DNA of 10,057 nt, taken from contig CAKTFL010000043.1 in assembly GCA_934555855.1 (NCBI GenBank), forward strand, positions 1 through 10,057. Direction: 5' to 3'. Shown one piece after another: positions 1-6,389 of this stretch; position 1 is the first letter of the stretch, and every line of letters starts with the position of its first letter. The DNA is from an uncultured Sphingomonas sp. GTDB taxonomy: Bacteria; Pseudomonadota; Alphaproteobacteria; Sphingomonadales; Sphingomonadaceae. A model generated the notes under the pieces. The model saw nothing but the letters and a program-made list of their open reading frames with translations, was not told where the DNA came from and did not search any database. The position numbers were made by a program, and so were the translations under genes.

Positions 1-1163
1 CGGTAGAGCCGGTCGCGGCGGATCACCGACACGTTGCCACCCGCCACGTCACGGCCGCCGACCTCGATGATGACCGGCGCGCCCTTCTTGACCCAGCCCC
101 AGCGCTTGGTCGCCGCCTTGGCCGATTTCAGGTCGAGCAGCGCCCGGACCCGCTCGCCGAGTGCGGCCTGCGTAGCCAGAGCGTCGCGCAAGTCCTTGCA
201 ATAGGCGATGATAGTCTCGTCGTCAGGCGTGTCCCGCAGCATCGGCACGATCACCACCTGCCATGGCGCGATCACCGGCGGCACACGCAGCCCGTCATCA
301 TCGCCGTGCACCATGATGACGCCGCCAATCATCCGCGTCGACACGCCCCAGCTGGTCGTGTTCGCCAGTTCCAGCTGCCCCTCGGCATTCTGGAATCGGA
401 TATTCTGCGCCTGAGCGAAGTTGGTGCCGAGGAAATGGCTGGTGCCTGCCTGGAGCGCCTTGCCGTCCTGCATCATCGCCTCGATCGACCAGGTCTCGAC
501 CGCGCCGGGGAAGCGCTCATTCTCCGGTTTTTCGCCCGCGATCACCGGCAGCGCCAGGCAGCGTTCCGCAAAGGAACGGTACAGTTCCAGGATGTTGAGC
601 GTCTCTTCTTTCGCTTCGTCTGCGGAGGCATGGGCAGTATGCCCCTCCTGCCACAGGAACTCGCTGGTGCGCAGGAACATGCGGGTCCGCATCTCCCAGC
701 GCACGACATTTGCCCATTGGTTGATCAGCACAGGCAGGTCCCGCCATGACTGGACCCACCGGGCAAAGGCGGCGCCGATCACCGTTTCGGAGGTCGGGCG
801 CACAACCAGCGGTTCTTCCAGCTTTGCCTCAGGATCGGGAACGAGCCCGCCCTTGCCGTCCGCGATCAGGCGGTGGTGGGTGACGACCGCCATCTCCTTG
901 GCGAAACCCTCCACATGCTCCGCTTCCTTTTCGAAATAGGAAAGCGGGATAAACAACGGAAAGTAGCAGTTTTCGTGGCCGGTCGCTTTGATGCGGTCAT
1001 CGAGCAGGCGCTGGATACGTTCCCATATGCCATAGCCCCATGGCCGGATGACCATGCAGCCGCGGACGCCGGACTCCTCGGCAAGGTCGCCCTCGCTGAT
1101 GACGGACTGGTACCAGGCGGCGAAATCGGCCTCTCGGGTGACGGGCAGCGCATGTTTGATCAT
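1..1163 (-). CDS. proS: Prolyl-tRNA synthetase, type without editing insertion (3' end outside window)
   Basis: Charges tRNA-Pro with proline in the cytoplasm. The frame is open from ATG at 1163 to the left edge, giving 387 residues; the C-terminus is missing. It starts MIKHALPVTREADFAAWY. Class II synthetase signatures are visible: motif 1 around TGHENCYFPLFIP (61-73), the VRPTSET proline-site loop (121-127), motif 2 from RWEMRTRMFLRTSEFLWQEG (155-174), and motif 3 with GVSTRMIGG (273-281). The anticodon-binding domain begins near residue 300 (IAPWQVVIVPM). Motifs 2 and 3 are about 100 residues apart, so there is no large editing insertion as in E. coli ProRS; the sequence resembles the archaeal/eukaryotic-like class (usually about 500 aa). 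The start lacks a clear Shine-Dalgarno and was chosen by family resemblance. It lies 66 nt after gcvPB on the same strand, so co-transcription is possible. Confidence 0.96.
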   Translation of the reverse strand, partial: MIKHALPVTREADFAAWYQSVISEGDLAEESGVRGCMVIRPWGYGIWERIQRLLDDRIKATGHENCYFPLFIPLSYFEKEAEHVEGFAKEMAVVTHHRLIADGKGGLVPDPEAKLEEPLVVRPTSETVIGAAFARWVQSWRDLPVLINQWANVVRWEMRTRMFLRTSEFLWQEGHTAHASADEAKEETLNILELYRSFAERCLALPVIAGEKPENERFPGAVETWSIEAMMQDGKALQAGTSHFLGTNFAQAQNIRFQNAEGQLELANTTSWGVSTRMIGGVIMVHGDDDGLRVPPVIAPWQVVIVPMLRDTPDDETIIAYCKDLRDALATQAALGERVRALLDLKSAKAATKRWGWVKKGAPVIIEVGGRDVAGGNVSVIRRDRLY

Positions 1164-1204
1164 GACCGGGCGGATAGCGGGTCGCGCGCGCCTCGTCACC
1201 CCGT

Positions 1205-1218
1205 TCGCCTTGCGGCGA
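1205..1218 (-). other. Small GNRA-capped hairpin between gcvPB and proS
   Basis: On the minus strand TCGCC-GCAA-GGCGA forms a perfect 5-bp stem closed by a GCAA (GNRA) tetraloop, 12 nt after the gcvPB stop codon. No U-run follows, so it is not a convincing Rho-independent terminator. It may act as an mRNA 3'-end or processing element, or be chance in GC-rich DNA. Confidence 0.3.
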
Positions 1219-1229
1219 GGCTCAGAGGG

Positions 1230-2807
1230 TCACTCGGCCGCTGCCGCGACCGGGCGATCCTTCCACACCAGCACGGGCTTGCGCGCCGCCTGGGTCTCAT
1301 CAAGGCGCGCACGCGGCGCGAAATGGGGGGCCGACTTGAGGCTGGCATCCCCTGCCCGCGCCCGCTCGGCGACCGATCGAAGCGCACCGATAAACTGGTC
1401 GAGCGTCGCCTTCGACTCGGTCTCGGTCGGCTCCACCAGCATCGCGCCGTGGACGACCAGCGGGAAGTAGACCGTCATCGGGTGAAAGCCCTCGTCGATC
1501 AGCCCCTTGGCCACGTCCAGTGTCGAGAAGCCCTCGGGAAAGCCTTCGTCCGAGAACAGCGCCTCGTGCATACACGGCCCCGTGCCCGCGAACGGCGCGT
1601 CGAGCACATTCCCCAGCGAGCGCAGGATGTAATTGGCGTTGAGCACCGCGTCCTCGGCGACCTGCTTCAGCCCGTCCGCGCCATGGCTGAGGATATAGGT
1701 CAGCGCACGGGTGAACATGCCCATCTGGCCGTGGAAGGCGACCATGCGGCCGAAGCTGTCGGGATGGTCCTCGCCGGCGGTTTCTTCCTCGATCAGCGTG
1801 ATGCGACCGTCCTGCTCCCTCGCGGTGAAAGGCAGCGGGCCGAAAGGGGCCAGCGCTTCCGACAGCACGGTCGGGCCTGAGCCTGGGCCGCCGCCGCCAT
1901 GCGGGGTCGAGAATGTCTTGTGCAGGTTGATGTGCATCGCATCGACGCCGAGATCGCCGGGGCGGACGCGGCCCACGATCGCGTTGAAGTTCGCGCCATC
2001 GCAATAGACATAGCCGCCGATCGCATGAACCGCGTCCGAAATGCGCTTCATGTCCCGCTCGAACAGGCCGCAGGTGTTGGGGTTGGTGATCATCACCGCC
2101 GCCACGTCGGGCGCCAGCCGCGCTTCCAGCGCCGCGGTGTCCACCCGGCCGTCCGGGGTGGCGGGGATGTTCTCGACCGTGAAGCCCGCAAAGGCGGCGG
2201 TGGCGGGGTTGGTGCCGTGCGCGGATTCGGGAACCAGGATGATCTTGCGATCACCCTCGCCCCGTTTTTCCAGTGCCGCCTTGATGCACAGGATGCCGCA
2301 CAGTTCGCCATGCGCGCCTGCCTTGGGGCTCATCGCAACGGCCTCCATGCCGGTGAGCGTCAGCAGGCAAGTCGCGAGTTCCTCGATCACGCCGAGCGCG
2401 CCCTGCACCGTATCGACCGGCTGAAGCGGGTGGACGTCAGCAAAGCCCGGCAGCCGCGCCATGCGCTCGTTCAGGCGCGGGTTGTGCTTCATGGTGCACG
2501 AGCCGAGCGGGAACAGGCCGAGGTCGATGGCGTAGTTCTGGCGGGACAAGCGCGTGTAGTGACGAACCGTCTCCGGCTCCGACAGGCCGGGTAGGCCGAT
2601 CGGCGCGGCGCGAGTGAGGCCGGCGAGGCGCGAGGAGGTCTCGCCGCGTGGCATGGCCGGAAGATCGACGCCAGTGGTGGTCGTGCTGCCGATCTCGAAG
2701 ATCAACGGCTCTTCCAACATCAGCGCGCGGTTGCCGGTGAAGGTGGCGGGGGCTCCGCCGGTATTGGCGGTCATTTCCGGGCGCCAGCCGCTCTGGTTAT
2801 GGGCCAT
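1230..2807 (-). CDS. gcvPB: Glycine dehydrogenase (decarboxylating) subunit 2, P-protein C-terminal half
   Basis: Second subunit of the split glycine cleavage P-protein. With GcvPA it decarboxylates glycine using pyridoxal phosphate and passes the aminomethyl group to lipoyl-GcvH. The product is 525 aa, the usual length for GcvPB. Landmarks are NYAIDLGLFPLGSCTMKHNP (91-110), SPKAGAHGELCG (160-171), ESAHGTNPATAA (194-205), CDGANFNAIVG (269-279), and HINLHKTFSTPHGGGGPG (292-309), in which Lys297 is the expected PLP Schiff-base lysine. The C-terminal tail ends in an Ala-rich stretch. ATG at 2807 is preceded by GGGATTTGAGTCG, a weak Shine-Dalgarno whose GGG lies at the edge of a repeat. The gene is last of the four gcv genes, 108 nt after gcvPA. 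Confidence 0.97.
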   Translation of the reverse strand: MAHNQSGWRPEMTANTGGAPATFTGNRALMLEEPLIFEIGSTTTTGVDLPAMPRGETSSRLAGLTRAAPIGLPGLSEPETVRHYTRLSRQNYAIDLGLFPLGSCTMKHNPRLNERMARLPGFADVHPLQPVDTVQGALGVIEELATCLLTLTGMEAVAMSPKAGAHGELCGILCIKAALEKRGEGDRKIILVPESAHGTNPATAAFAGFTVENIPATPDGRVDTAALEARLAPDVAAVMITNPNTCGLFERDMKRISDAVHAIGGYVYCDGANFNAIVGRVRPGDLGVDAMHINLHKTFSTPHGGGGPGSGPTVLSEALAPFGPLPFTAREQDGRITLIEEETAGEDHPDSFGRMVAFHGQMGMFTRALTYILSHGADGLKQVAEDAVLNANYILRSLGNVLDAPFAGTGPCMHEALFSDEGFPEGFSTLDVAKGLIDEGFHPMTVYFPLVVHGAMLVEPTETESKATLDQFIGALRSVAERARAGDASLKSAPHFAPRARLDETQAARKPVLVWKDRPVAAAAE

Positions 2808-2818
2808 CGACTCAAATC

Positions 2819-2903
2819 CCGTTCGGGCTGAGCTTGTCGAAGCCTTGCCCGGCCTTTGCGGCGGTGGAGAAGAACAGCGCTTCGACAGGCTCAGCGCGAA
2901 CGG
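2819..2903. repeat. Inverted pair of a 25-nt intergenic palindromic repeat between gcvPA and gcvPB
   Basis: The left arm 2819-2843 (CCGTTCGGGCTGAGCTTGTC then GAAGC) and the right arm 2879-2903 (GCTTCGACAGGCTCAGCGCG then AACGG) are reverse complements at 23 of 25 positions, separated by 35 nt. Transcribed, they could fold into a long hairpin in the gcv mRNA. Related single copies occur at 6349-6384 and 9575-9600, so this is a dispersed family. I recognise the motif as a common intergenic repeat of sphingomonads. The arm nearest gcvPB contributes to the GGG of its ribosome-binding region. Confidence 0.85.
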
Positions 2904-2915
2904 AGGTGGGGCAGA

Positions 2916-4274
2916 TCACGCCAGGATCTCCTCAAGAGCGGTAGCCAGCGCCTCGACGTCCTCGGGCGTGGTGGTTTCCGTCACCGCGACGACGAGGCCG
3001 TTCGCGAGCGCATCCTCGCCCGGATAGAGGCGGCCAAGCGACACGCCCGCCAGGATGCCGCGATCGGCGAGCGTGCGGACCACAGGCCGAGCCTCGACGG
3101 GAAGTTTCAACGTGAACTCGTTGAAAAAGCCCGTATTGACCAGCTCGACGCCAGGCAATTGGGCCAGCCGGTCGGCGGCGTCGCAGGCGGCCTGGTGGTT
3201 GACCTCGGCCAGGGCGCGCAATCCTGCCTCACCCAGCAGGGTCATGTGGATCGAGAAGGCCAGCGCGCAAAGCCCTGAGTTGGTACAAATATTGCTCGTC
3301 GCCTTTTCGCGGCGGATATGCTGCTCGCGGGTCGAAAGCGTCAGCACGAAGCCGCGGCGGCCATCCGCATCTACCGTCTCGCCGCACAGCCGGCCCGGCA
3401 TCTGCCGGACATACTTATCCTTGCAACCGAACAGCCCAACATAAGGGCCGCCGAACTGGAGACCGACGCCGAGCGACTGACCCTCACCGACGACGATATC
3501 GGCATCCATCTCGCCCGGAGACTTCAGCGCGCCCAGCGCCACCGGCTCAGTCACGACCGCGATCAGCAGCGCCTTAGCCGCATGGCAGGCATCGGCAAGT
3601 GGGCCCAGGTCGGCGATGCGGCCGAGAATGTCGGGATATTGGACGACAACGCAGCTGGTGTCCGCGTCGATGCGTGCGATCAGGTCGTCCAGATCGGTGT
3701 CGGCGCTAAGTGTCGGCACGGCGGTATCGAGCACGTCGCCGGTGAACTTCGCCATGGTCTGCGCGACCGAGACATAGTGCGGGTGGAGCCCGCTCGACAG
3801 GATCGCCTTGCCCCGCCGGGTGATGCGGCGCGCCATGCCGATCGCCTCCCAGCAGGCGGTGGAGCCGTCGTACATGGACGCGTTGGCGACGTCGGTCCCG
3901 AGCAGGCGCGCGACCTGGGTCTGGAACTCGAACAGCATTTGAAGCGTGCCCTGCGCGATCTCGGGCTGATAAGGCGTATAGGCGGTCAGATACTCACCGC
4001 GCTGGATCAGGTGATCGACGCTGGCGGGAACGTGATGCCGGTACGCGCCGCATCCGAGGAAGAAGGGCACTTCGCCGGCGACGGTGTTCTTGCGGGCGAG
4101 CGCGGTCATGTGGCGCTCGACCGCGAGTTCGCTGGCATGGTCGGGCAGGTCGGCGATCGGGCCAGACAGCCGCGCCTCCTCCGGCACGTCCACGAACAGG
4201 TCGTCGATGGAAGACGCGCCGATGGCGGCGAGCATCGCCTCGCGGTCGGGCTGGGTCAGGGGCAGGTAGCGCAA
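2916..4274 (-). CDS. gcvPA: Glycine dehydrogenase (decarboxylating) subunit 1, P-protein N-terminal half
   Basis: First subunit of the split P-protein of the glycine cleavage system; acts with GcvPB in glycine decarboxylation. About 452 aa when started at TTG 4274 ([15 protein letters not shown]...), the usual N-terminus and length for GcvPA. Family stretches include [55 protein letters not shown] and [16 protein letters not shown]. No ATG is available: candidate starts are TTG 4298, GTG 4277 and TTG 4274. GGAG at 4282-4285 sits 7 nt before TTG 4274 but only 4 nt before GTG 4277, so I prefer 4274; the exact start is uncertain by up to eight codons. It follows gcvH after 146 nt of repeat-bearing spacer, the longest gap between coding genes of the gcv cluster. 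Confidence 0.95.
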   Translation of the reverse strand: MRYLPLTQPDREAMLAAIGASSIDDLFVDVPEEARLSGPIADLPDHASELAVERHMTALARKNTVAGEVPFFLGCGAYRHHVPASVDHLIQRGEYLTAYTPYQPEIAQGTLQMLFEFQTQVARLLGTDVANASMYDGSTACWEAIGMARRITRRGKAILSSGLHPHYVSVAQTMAKFTGDVLDTAVPTLSADTDLDDLIARIDADTSCVVVQYPDILGRIADLGPLADACHAAKALLIAVVTEPVALGALKSPGEMDADIVVGEGQSLGVGLQFGGPYVGLFGCKDKYVRQMPGRLCGETVDADGRRGFVLTLSTREQHIRREKATSNICTNSGLCALAFSIHMTLLGEAGLRALAEVNHQAACDAADRLAQLPGVELVNTGFFNEFTLKLPVEARPVVRTLADRGILAGVSLGRLYPGEDALANGLVVAVTETTTPEDVEALATALEEILA

Positions 4275-4285
4275 CACGGTTCTCC
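4272..4285 (-). promoter_or_regulatory. Ribosome-binding site and non-ATG start of gcvPA
   Basis: On the minus strand GGAG (4285-4282) is followed by AACCGTG and then TTG (4274-4272). The 7-nt spacing to TTG is good for initiation; a GTG in the same frame lies only 4 nt from GGAG. This site decides the start call for gcvPA, which has no ATG nearby. Confidence 0.6.
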
Positions 4286-4309
4286 GGCCAGCGGCCAATT
4301 CGGTCCTTT

Positions 4310-4415
4310 CGTCACCCCGGCTTCACGCCGGGGTCCATTTAGCGGCTGGCGGCGGCTGCCGAGATCGGCGCGGCCCTCGCGGCATAGTGGATGCCGGGAC
4401 GAGCCCGGCATGACG
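4310..4415. repeat. Two related palindromic (REP-like) units in inverted orientation between gcvH and gcvPA
   Basis: Unit 1 (4310-4337) contains stem ACCCCGGC / GCCGGGGT with a 5-nt loop. Unit 2 (4388-4415) contains stem ATGCCGGG / CCCGGCAT with a 5-nt loop. Both carry the same flanks (TGGA on one side, GACG on the other) in opposite orientation. All six stem differences between the units fall as three compensatory base-pair swaps, so both 8-bp stems stay perfect. A small GCCG-AGAT-CGGC hairpin lies between them. This layout resembles bacterial REP/BIME elements. In the gcv mRNA it could pause RNA polymerase, protect the upstream gcvT-gcvH segment or terminate partially. Confidence 0.85.
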
Positions 4416-4420
4416 GGTTA

Positions 4421-4792
4421 TCAGAGCTTGGCGACGAAGCTTTCATAGGCGGCTTCGTTCATCAGCTCGTCCAGCTCGGATGGGTTGGACAGGGTGATGC
4501 GGAAGAACCAGCCCTCCGCCTCGGCATCGCTGTTCACCAGGTCGGGCTGGTCGACGAGCGCGATGTTGCCCTCGATGACGGTGCCGGAGACCGGGCTGTA
4601 GACGTCGGACGCAGCCTTGACGCTTTCGACCACGGCGGCCTCGTCGCCCCTGGACAATTCCTTGCCGTCCTCAGGCACGTCGACGAACACGATGTCGCCG
4701 AGCTGGCCCTGTGCGTAGTCGGAAATGCCGACCGTGCCGACATCGCCGTCGACGTCGATCCACTCATGATCTTCGGTGAAGTAGCGGGCCAT
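4421..4792 (-). CDS. gcvH: Glycine cleavage system H protein (lipoyl carrier)
   Basis: Shuttles the aminomethyl intermediate on a lipoyl arm between the P, T and L proteins. 123 aa, standard for GcvH. It starts [20 protein letters not shown]. The lipoylation motif [17 protein letters not shown] spans 54-70, with Lys59 as the modified residue. The C-terminal [18 protein letters not shown] (94-111) is typical. ATG 4792 is chosen over in-frame starts further upstream because those lie inside gcvT. One base separates the gcvT TGA from this ATG (TGACATG), and GGGAG within the end of gcvT serves as Shine-Dalgarno, so translation is probably coupled. The gene ends in tandem stops, TGA TAA. Confidence 0.98.
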   Translation of the reverse strand: MARYFTEDHEWIDVDGDVGTVGISDYAQGQLGDIVFVDVPEDGKELSRGDEAAVVESVKAASDVYSPVSGTVIEGNIALVDQPDLVNSDAEAEGWFFRITLSNPSELDELMNEAAYESFVAKL

Positions 4793-4793
4793 G

Positions 4794-5975
4794 TCACTTT
4801 GCTCCCAGAACTGATGGCTGCCGGATGTAACGGTGGGGGACGAAGGGCATCGCGGTGACGATGCCGAAATGGATCCTGCCGCGCTGCGACAGGCGGACGC
4901 GGGTGCCGGGCGCGGCGAGCGCAGCGGGGACATAGGCCATGGCGATGGGCTGGCCGACGCTCGGCGCAAAGCCGCCCGAGGTCACCTTGCCGACCTCGGC
5001 GTCGCTGTCGTCCAGCACCGCTGCGCCCTCGCGGACGGGCTGGCGACCCTCGACCAGCAGCCCGACGCGCTTGAATGCGGGGCCGCTCTCGCGCTCGGCA
5101 AGGATGCGGCCGGCGCCGACGAAGTCCGCCGCCTCGCGCCGCCGCTTCGACAGGGCAAAGCCGAGATCGGCCATGACGGGGGTGGTGTCGGGATCGAGGT
5201 CGTGGCCGTAGAGCGGCAGACCCGCCTCCAGGCGCAGCGAGTCGCGCGCGCCGAGGCCGATCGGCTTTACCTCCGGCTGGGCGAGCAGCGCGTCGGCGAA
5301 CGCCTCCGCGGCTTCGGCCGGCAACGAAATTTCGAACCCGTCCTCGCCCGTATAGCCGGAGCGGCTGATCCAGAGAGCATGGCCCTGCCACTCGAATGCG
5401 CCCGCAGTCATGAACACCAGCGCCTCCACGCCGGGGACCAATCGCGACAGCGCGGTCACCGCCTCAGGCCCCTGGAGCGCGAGCAGCGCCTGCTCGTCCT
5501 GAAGGTTGATCGTCACATCGTCGGGCAGGTGGTCGAGCAGATAGGCGATGTCGTCGTACTTGGTCGCCCCGTTGACGACCATGTACAGCTCGTCGCCCCT
5601 CCGCGTCACCATCAGGTCGTCGAGGATGCCGCCGCCCTCGCCCAGCAGCAGGGAATAACGCATCCGGTTCTGGCCAAGGCCGGTCACGTCGCCGGGCAGT
5701 ATGGCCTCCAGGGACGTGTCGGCGCCCTCACCCGTGAAGACCAGCTGGCCCATATGGCTGACGTCGAACAGGCCGGCATGGTCCCGGCACCACAGATGCT
5801 CGGCCATGATGCCTTCATACTGGACCGCCATGTGGTAGCCGGCGAAAGGCACCATGCGGCCGCCCCGGGCGCGATGCCAGGCGTCGAGCGGCAGGTGCTG
5901 GATTTCGGGCAGGTCGGGGTCCGCCGCGTCGGGATCGAGCGCGAGCCCCTCGGGCGGATGGATGGTGTCGCTCAT
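4794..5975 (-). CDS. gcvT: Glycine cleavage system T protein (aminomethyltransferase)
   Basis: Transfers the methylene carbon from aminomethyl-lipoyl-GcvH to tetrahydrofolate, releasing ammonia and leaving dihydrolipoyl-GcvH. 393 aa, somewhat longer than E. coli GcvT because of an acidic, proline-containing N-terminal leader of about 27 residues before [20 protein letters not shown] (28-47). Motifs include [11 protein letters not shown] (68-78), [18 protein letters not shown] (103-120) with the catalytic Asp in [17 protein letters not shown] (208-219), [18 protein letters not shown] (242-259) and the C-terminal barrel with [11 protein letters not shown] (329-339). ATG 5975 is preceded by CGGAG with 9-nt spacing. 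It is first in the gcv cluster, directly behind the glycine riboswitch. Confidence 0.97.
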   Translation of the reverse strand: MSDTIHPPEGLALDPDAADPDLPEIQHLPLDAWHRARGGRMVPFAGYHMAVQYEGIMAEHLWCRDHAGLFDVSHMGQLVFTGEGADTSLEAILPGDVTGLGQNRMRYSLLLGEGGGILDDLMVTRRGDELYMVVNGATKYDDIAYLLDHLPDDVTINLQDEQALLALQGPEAVTALSRLVPGVEALVFMTAGAFEWQGHALWISRSGYTGEDGFEISLPAEAAEAFADALLAQPEVKPIGLGARDSLRLEAGLPLYGHDLDPDTTPVMADLGFALSKRRREAADFVGAGRILAERESGPAFKRVGLLVEGRQPVREGAAVLDDSDAEVGKVTSGGFAPSVGQPIAMAYVPAALAAPGTRVRLSQRGRIHFGIVTAMPFVPHRYIRQPSVLGAK

Positions 5976-5992
5976 GCTCGCGGTCTCCGTGT

Positions 5993-6035
5993 CAAAAGGG
6001 CGGACATGCGCGGCCCAACGCCGCGAGCCTGTCCG
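5993..6035 (-). terminator. Terminator-like expression platform of the glycine riboswitch
   Basis: On the minus strand CGGACA (6035-6030) pairs with TGTCCG (6006-6001), enclosing an inner stem CGCGGC (6025-6020) / GCCGCG (6014-6009) with a 5-nt loop. CCCTTTT follows directly (T-run 5997-5994). This is a strong GC hairpin with a short U-tract between aptamer II and the gcvT Shine-Dalgarno, as expected of an intrinsic terminator controlled by the riboswitch. The T-run is short, so termination may be partial. Confidence 0.7.
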
Positions 6036-6040
6036 GTTTC

Positions 6041-6226
6041 CCCCTCTGTCACGGAACCTGAGAGCTTTCCCCGATGCCCTCAGGCCGGGTTACCCCTTCG
6101 GTGGCCGATTGCTCCAAGCAGCGGCGCTTTCCAGAGTGTCGCAAAGGCCCGCGCGGTCCTTTTGCCTGAGAGATTCCGGGGTGGTTGCTCCTTCGGCGGC
6201 CTGCTCATTGACAGGCTCTCTCCCGC
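6041..6226 (-). promoter_or_regulatory. Tandem glycine riboswitch (two aptamers) controlling the gcv genes
   Basis: Read on the minus strand. Aptamer I (about 6226-6131) has GGGAGAG, a P2 stem GCCUG/CAGGC, the core CCGAAGGAGCAA (6196-6185), CUCUCAGGCAAAAGGAC (6172-6156) and the closing ACACUCUGG (6139-6131). Aptamer II (about 6130-6041) has CACCGAAGGGGUAA (core 6101-6090), a well-formed P3 stem CCCGGCC-UGAG-GGC-AU-CGGG, CUCUCAGG (6064-6057) and GACAGAGGGG. These are the conserved blocks of the gcvT-element RNA family. Such switches typically turn on glycine cleavage genes when glycine is abundant, and gcvT starts 66 nt downstream, which fits. Aptamer boundaries are approximate. Confidence 0.97.
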
Positions 6227-6263
6227 GCGTGCCCATGGCGGTTGCCCACCATCGACGTTCGTC

Positions 6264-6292
6264 CACCTGACGGTCCGGCCGGACCGAGTCAA
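6264..6292 (-). promoter_or_regulatory. Candidate gcv promoter region with a 16-bp palindromic operator-like site
   Basis: On the minus strand a TTGACT (6292-6287), a good -35 match, is followed at once by the perfect palindrome CGGTCCGGCCGGACCG (6286-6271). The -10 position shows only TCAGGT/CAGGTG, a weak match. A start near 6258 would leave about 30 nt before aptamer I. The palindrome occupies the -35/-10 spacer, where a repressor or other regulator could bind. The -35 assignment and the operator role are inferences. Confidence 0.35.
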
Positions 6293-6348
6293 TCGGGATA
6301 GTGCGTGCTGGCTACTTCAGTTCTCGAACCGCATGTCCTTCGAGACGG

Positions 6349-6384
6349 CCCTTCGACAAGCTCAGGACATCCTCAGGACGAACC
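6349..6384. repeat. Copy of the CTTCGACAAGCTCAG intergenic repeat
   Basis: CCCTTCGACAAGCTCAGGAC followed by ATCCTCAGGACGAACC matches the family at 2819-2903 and 9575-9600, here with an internal duplication of the CTCAGGAC segment. CCTTCGAGACGG just before it (from 6337) looks like part of the same unit. It lies directly downstream of the stop codon of the lipoprotein gene and upstream of the gcv leader, both read on the minus strand. No clear U-run follows, so it is not called a terminator. The remaining bases of 6227-6389 hold only the candidate promoter. Confidence 0.75.
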
Positions 6385-6389
6385 GAGTC

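Noticed and set aside
873..4448. Plus-strand frames of 335 codons (873-1880), 231 codons (1899-2594) and 376 codons (3318-4448) opposite proS, gcvPB and gcvPA
   Set aside because: Shadows of the proS, gcvPB and gcvPA coding strand, as judged by composition and lack of motifs.
4793..4969. Upstream in-frame start for gcvH giving a 182-aa product
   Set aside because: The extra 59 residues lie inside gcvT and do not resemble GcvH; ATG 4792 gives the standard 123-aa protein with a good Shine-Dalgarno.
5976..6300. Possible small protein genes in the gcvT leader
   Set aside because: The stretch is fully accounted for by the glycine riboswitch, its expression platform and the promoter region.
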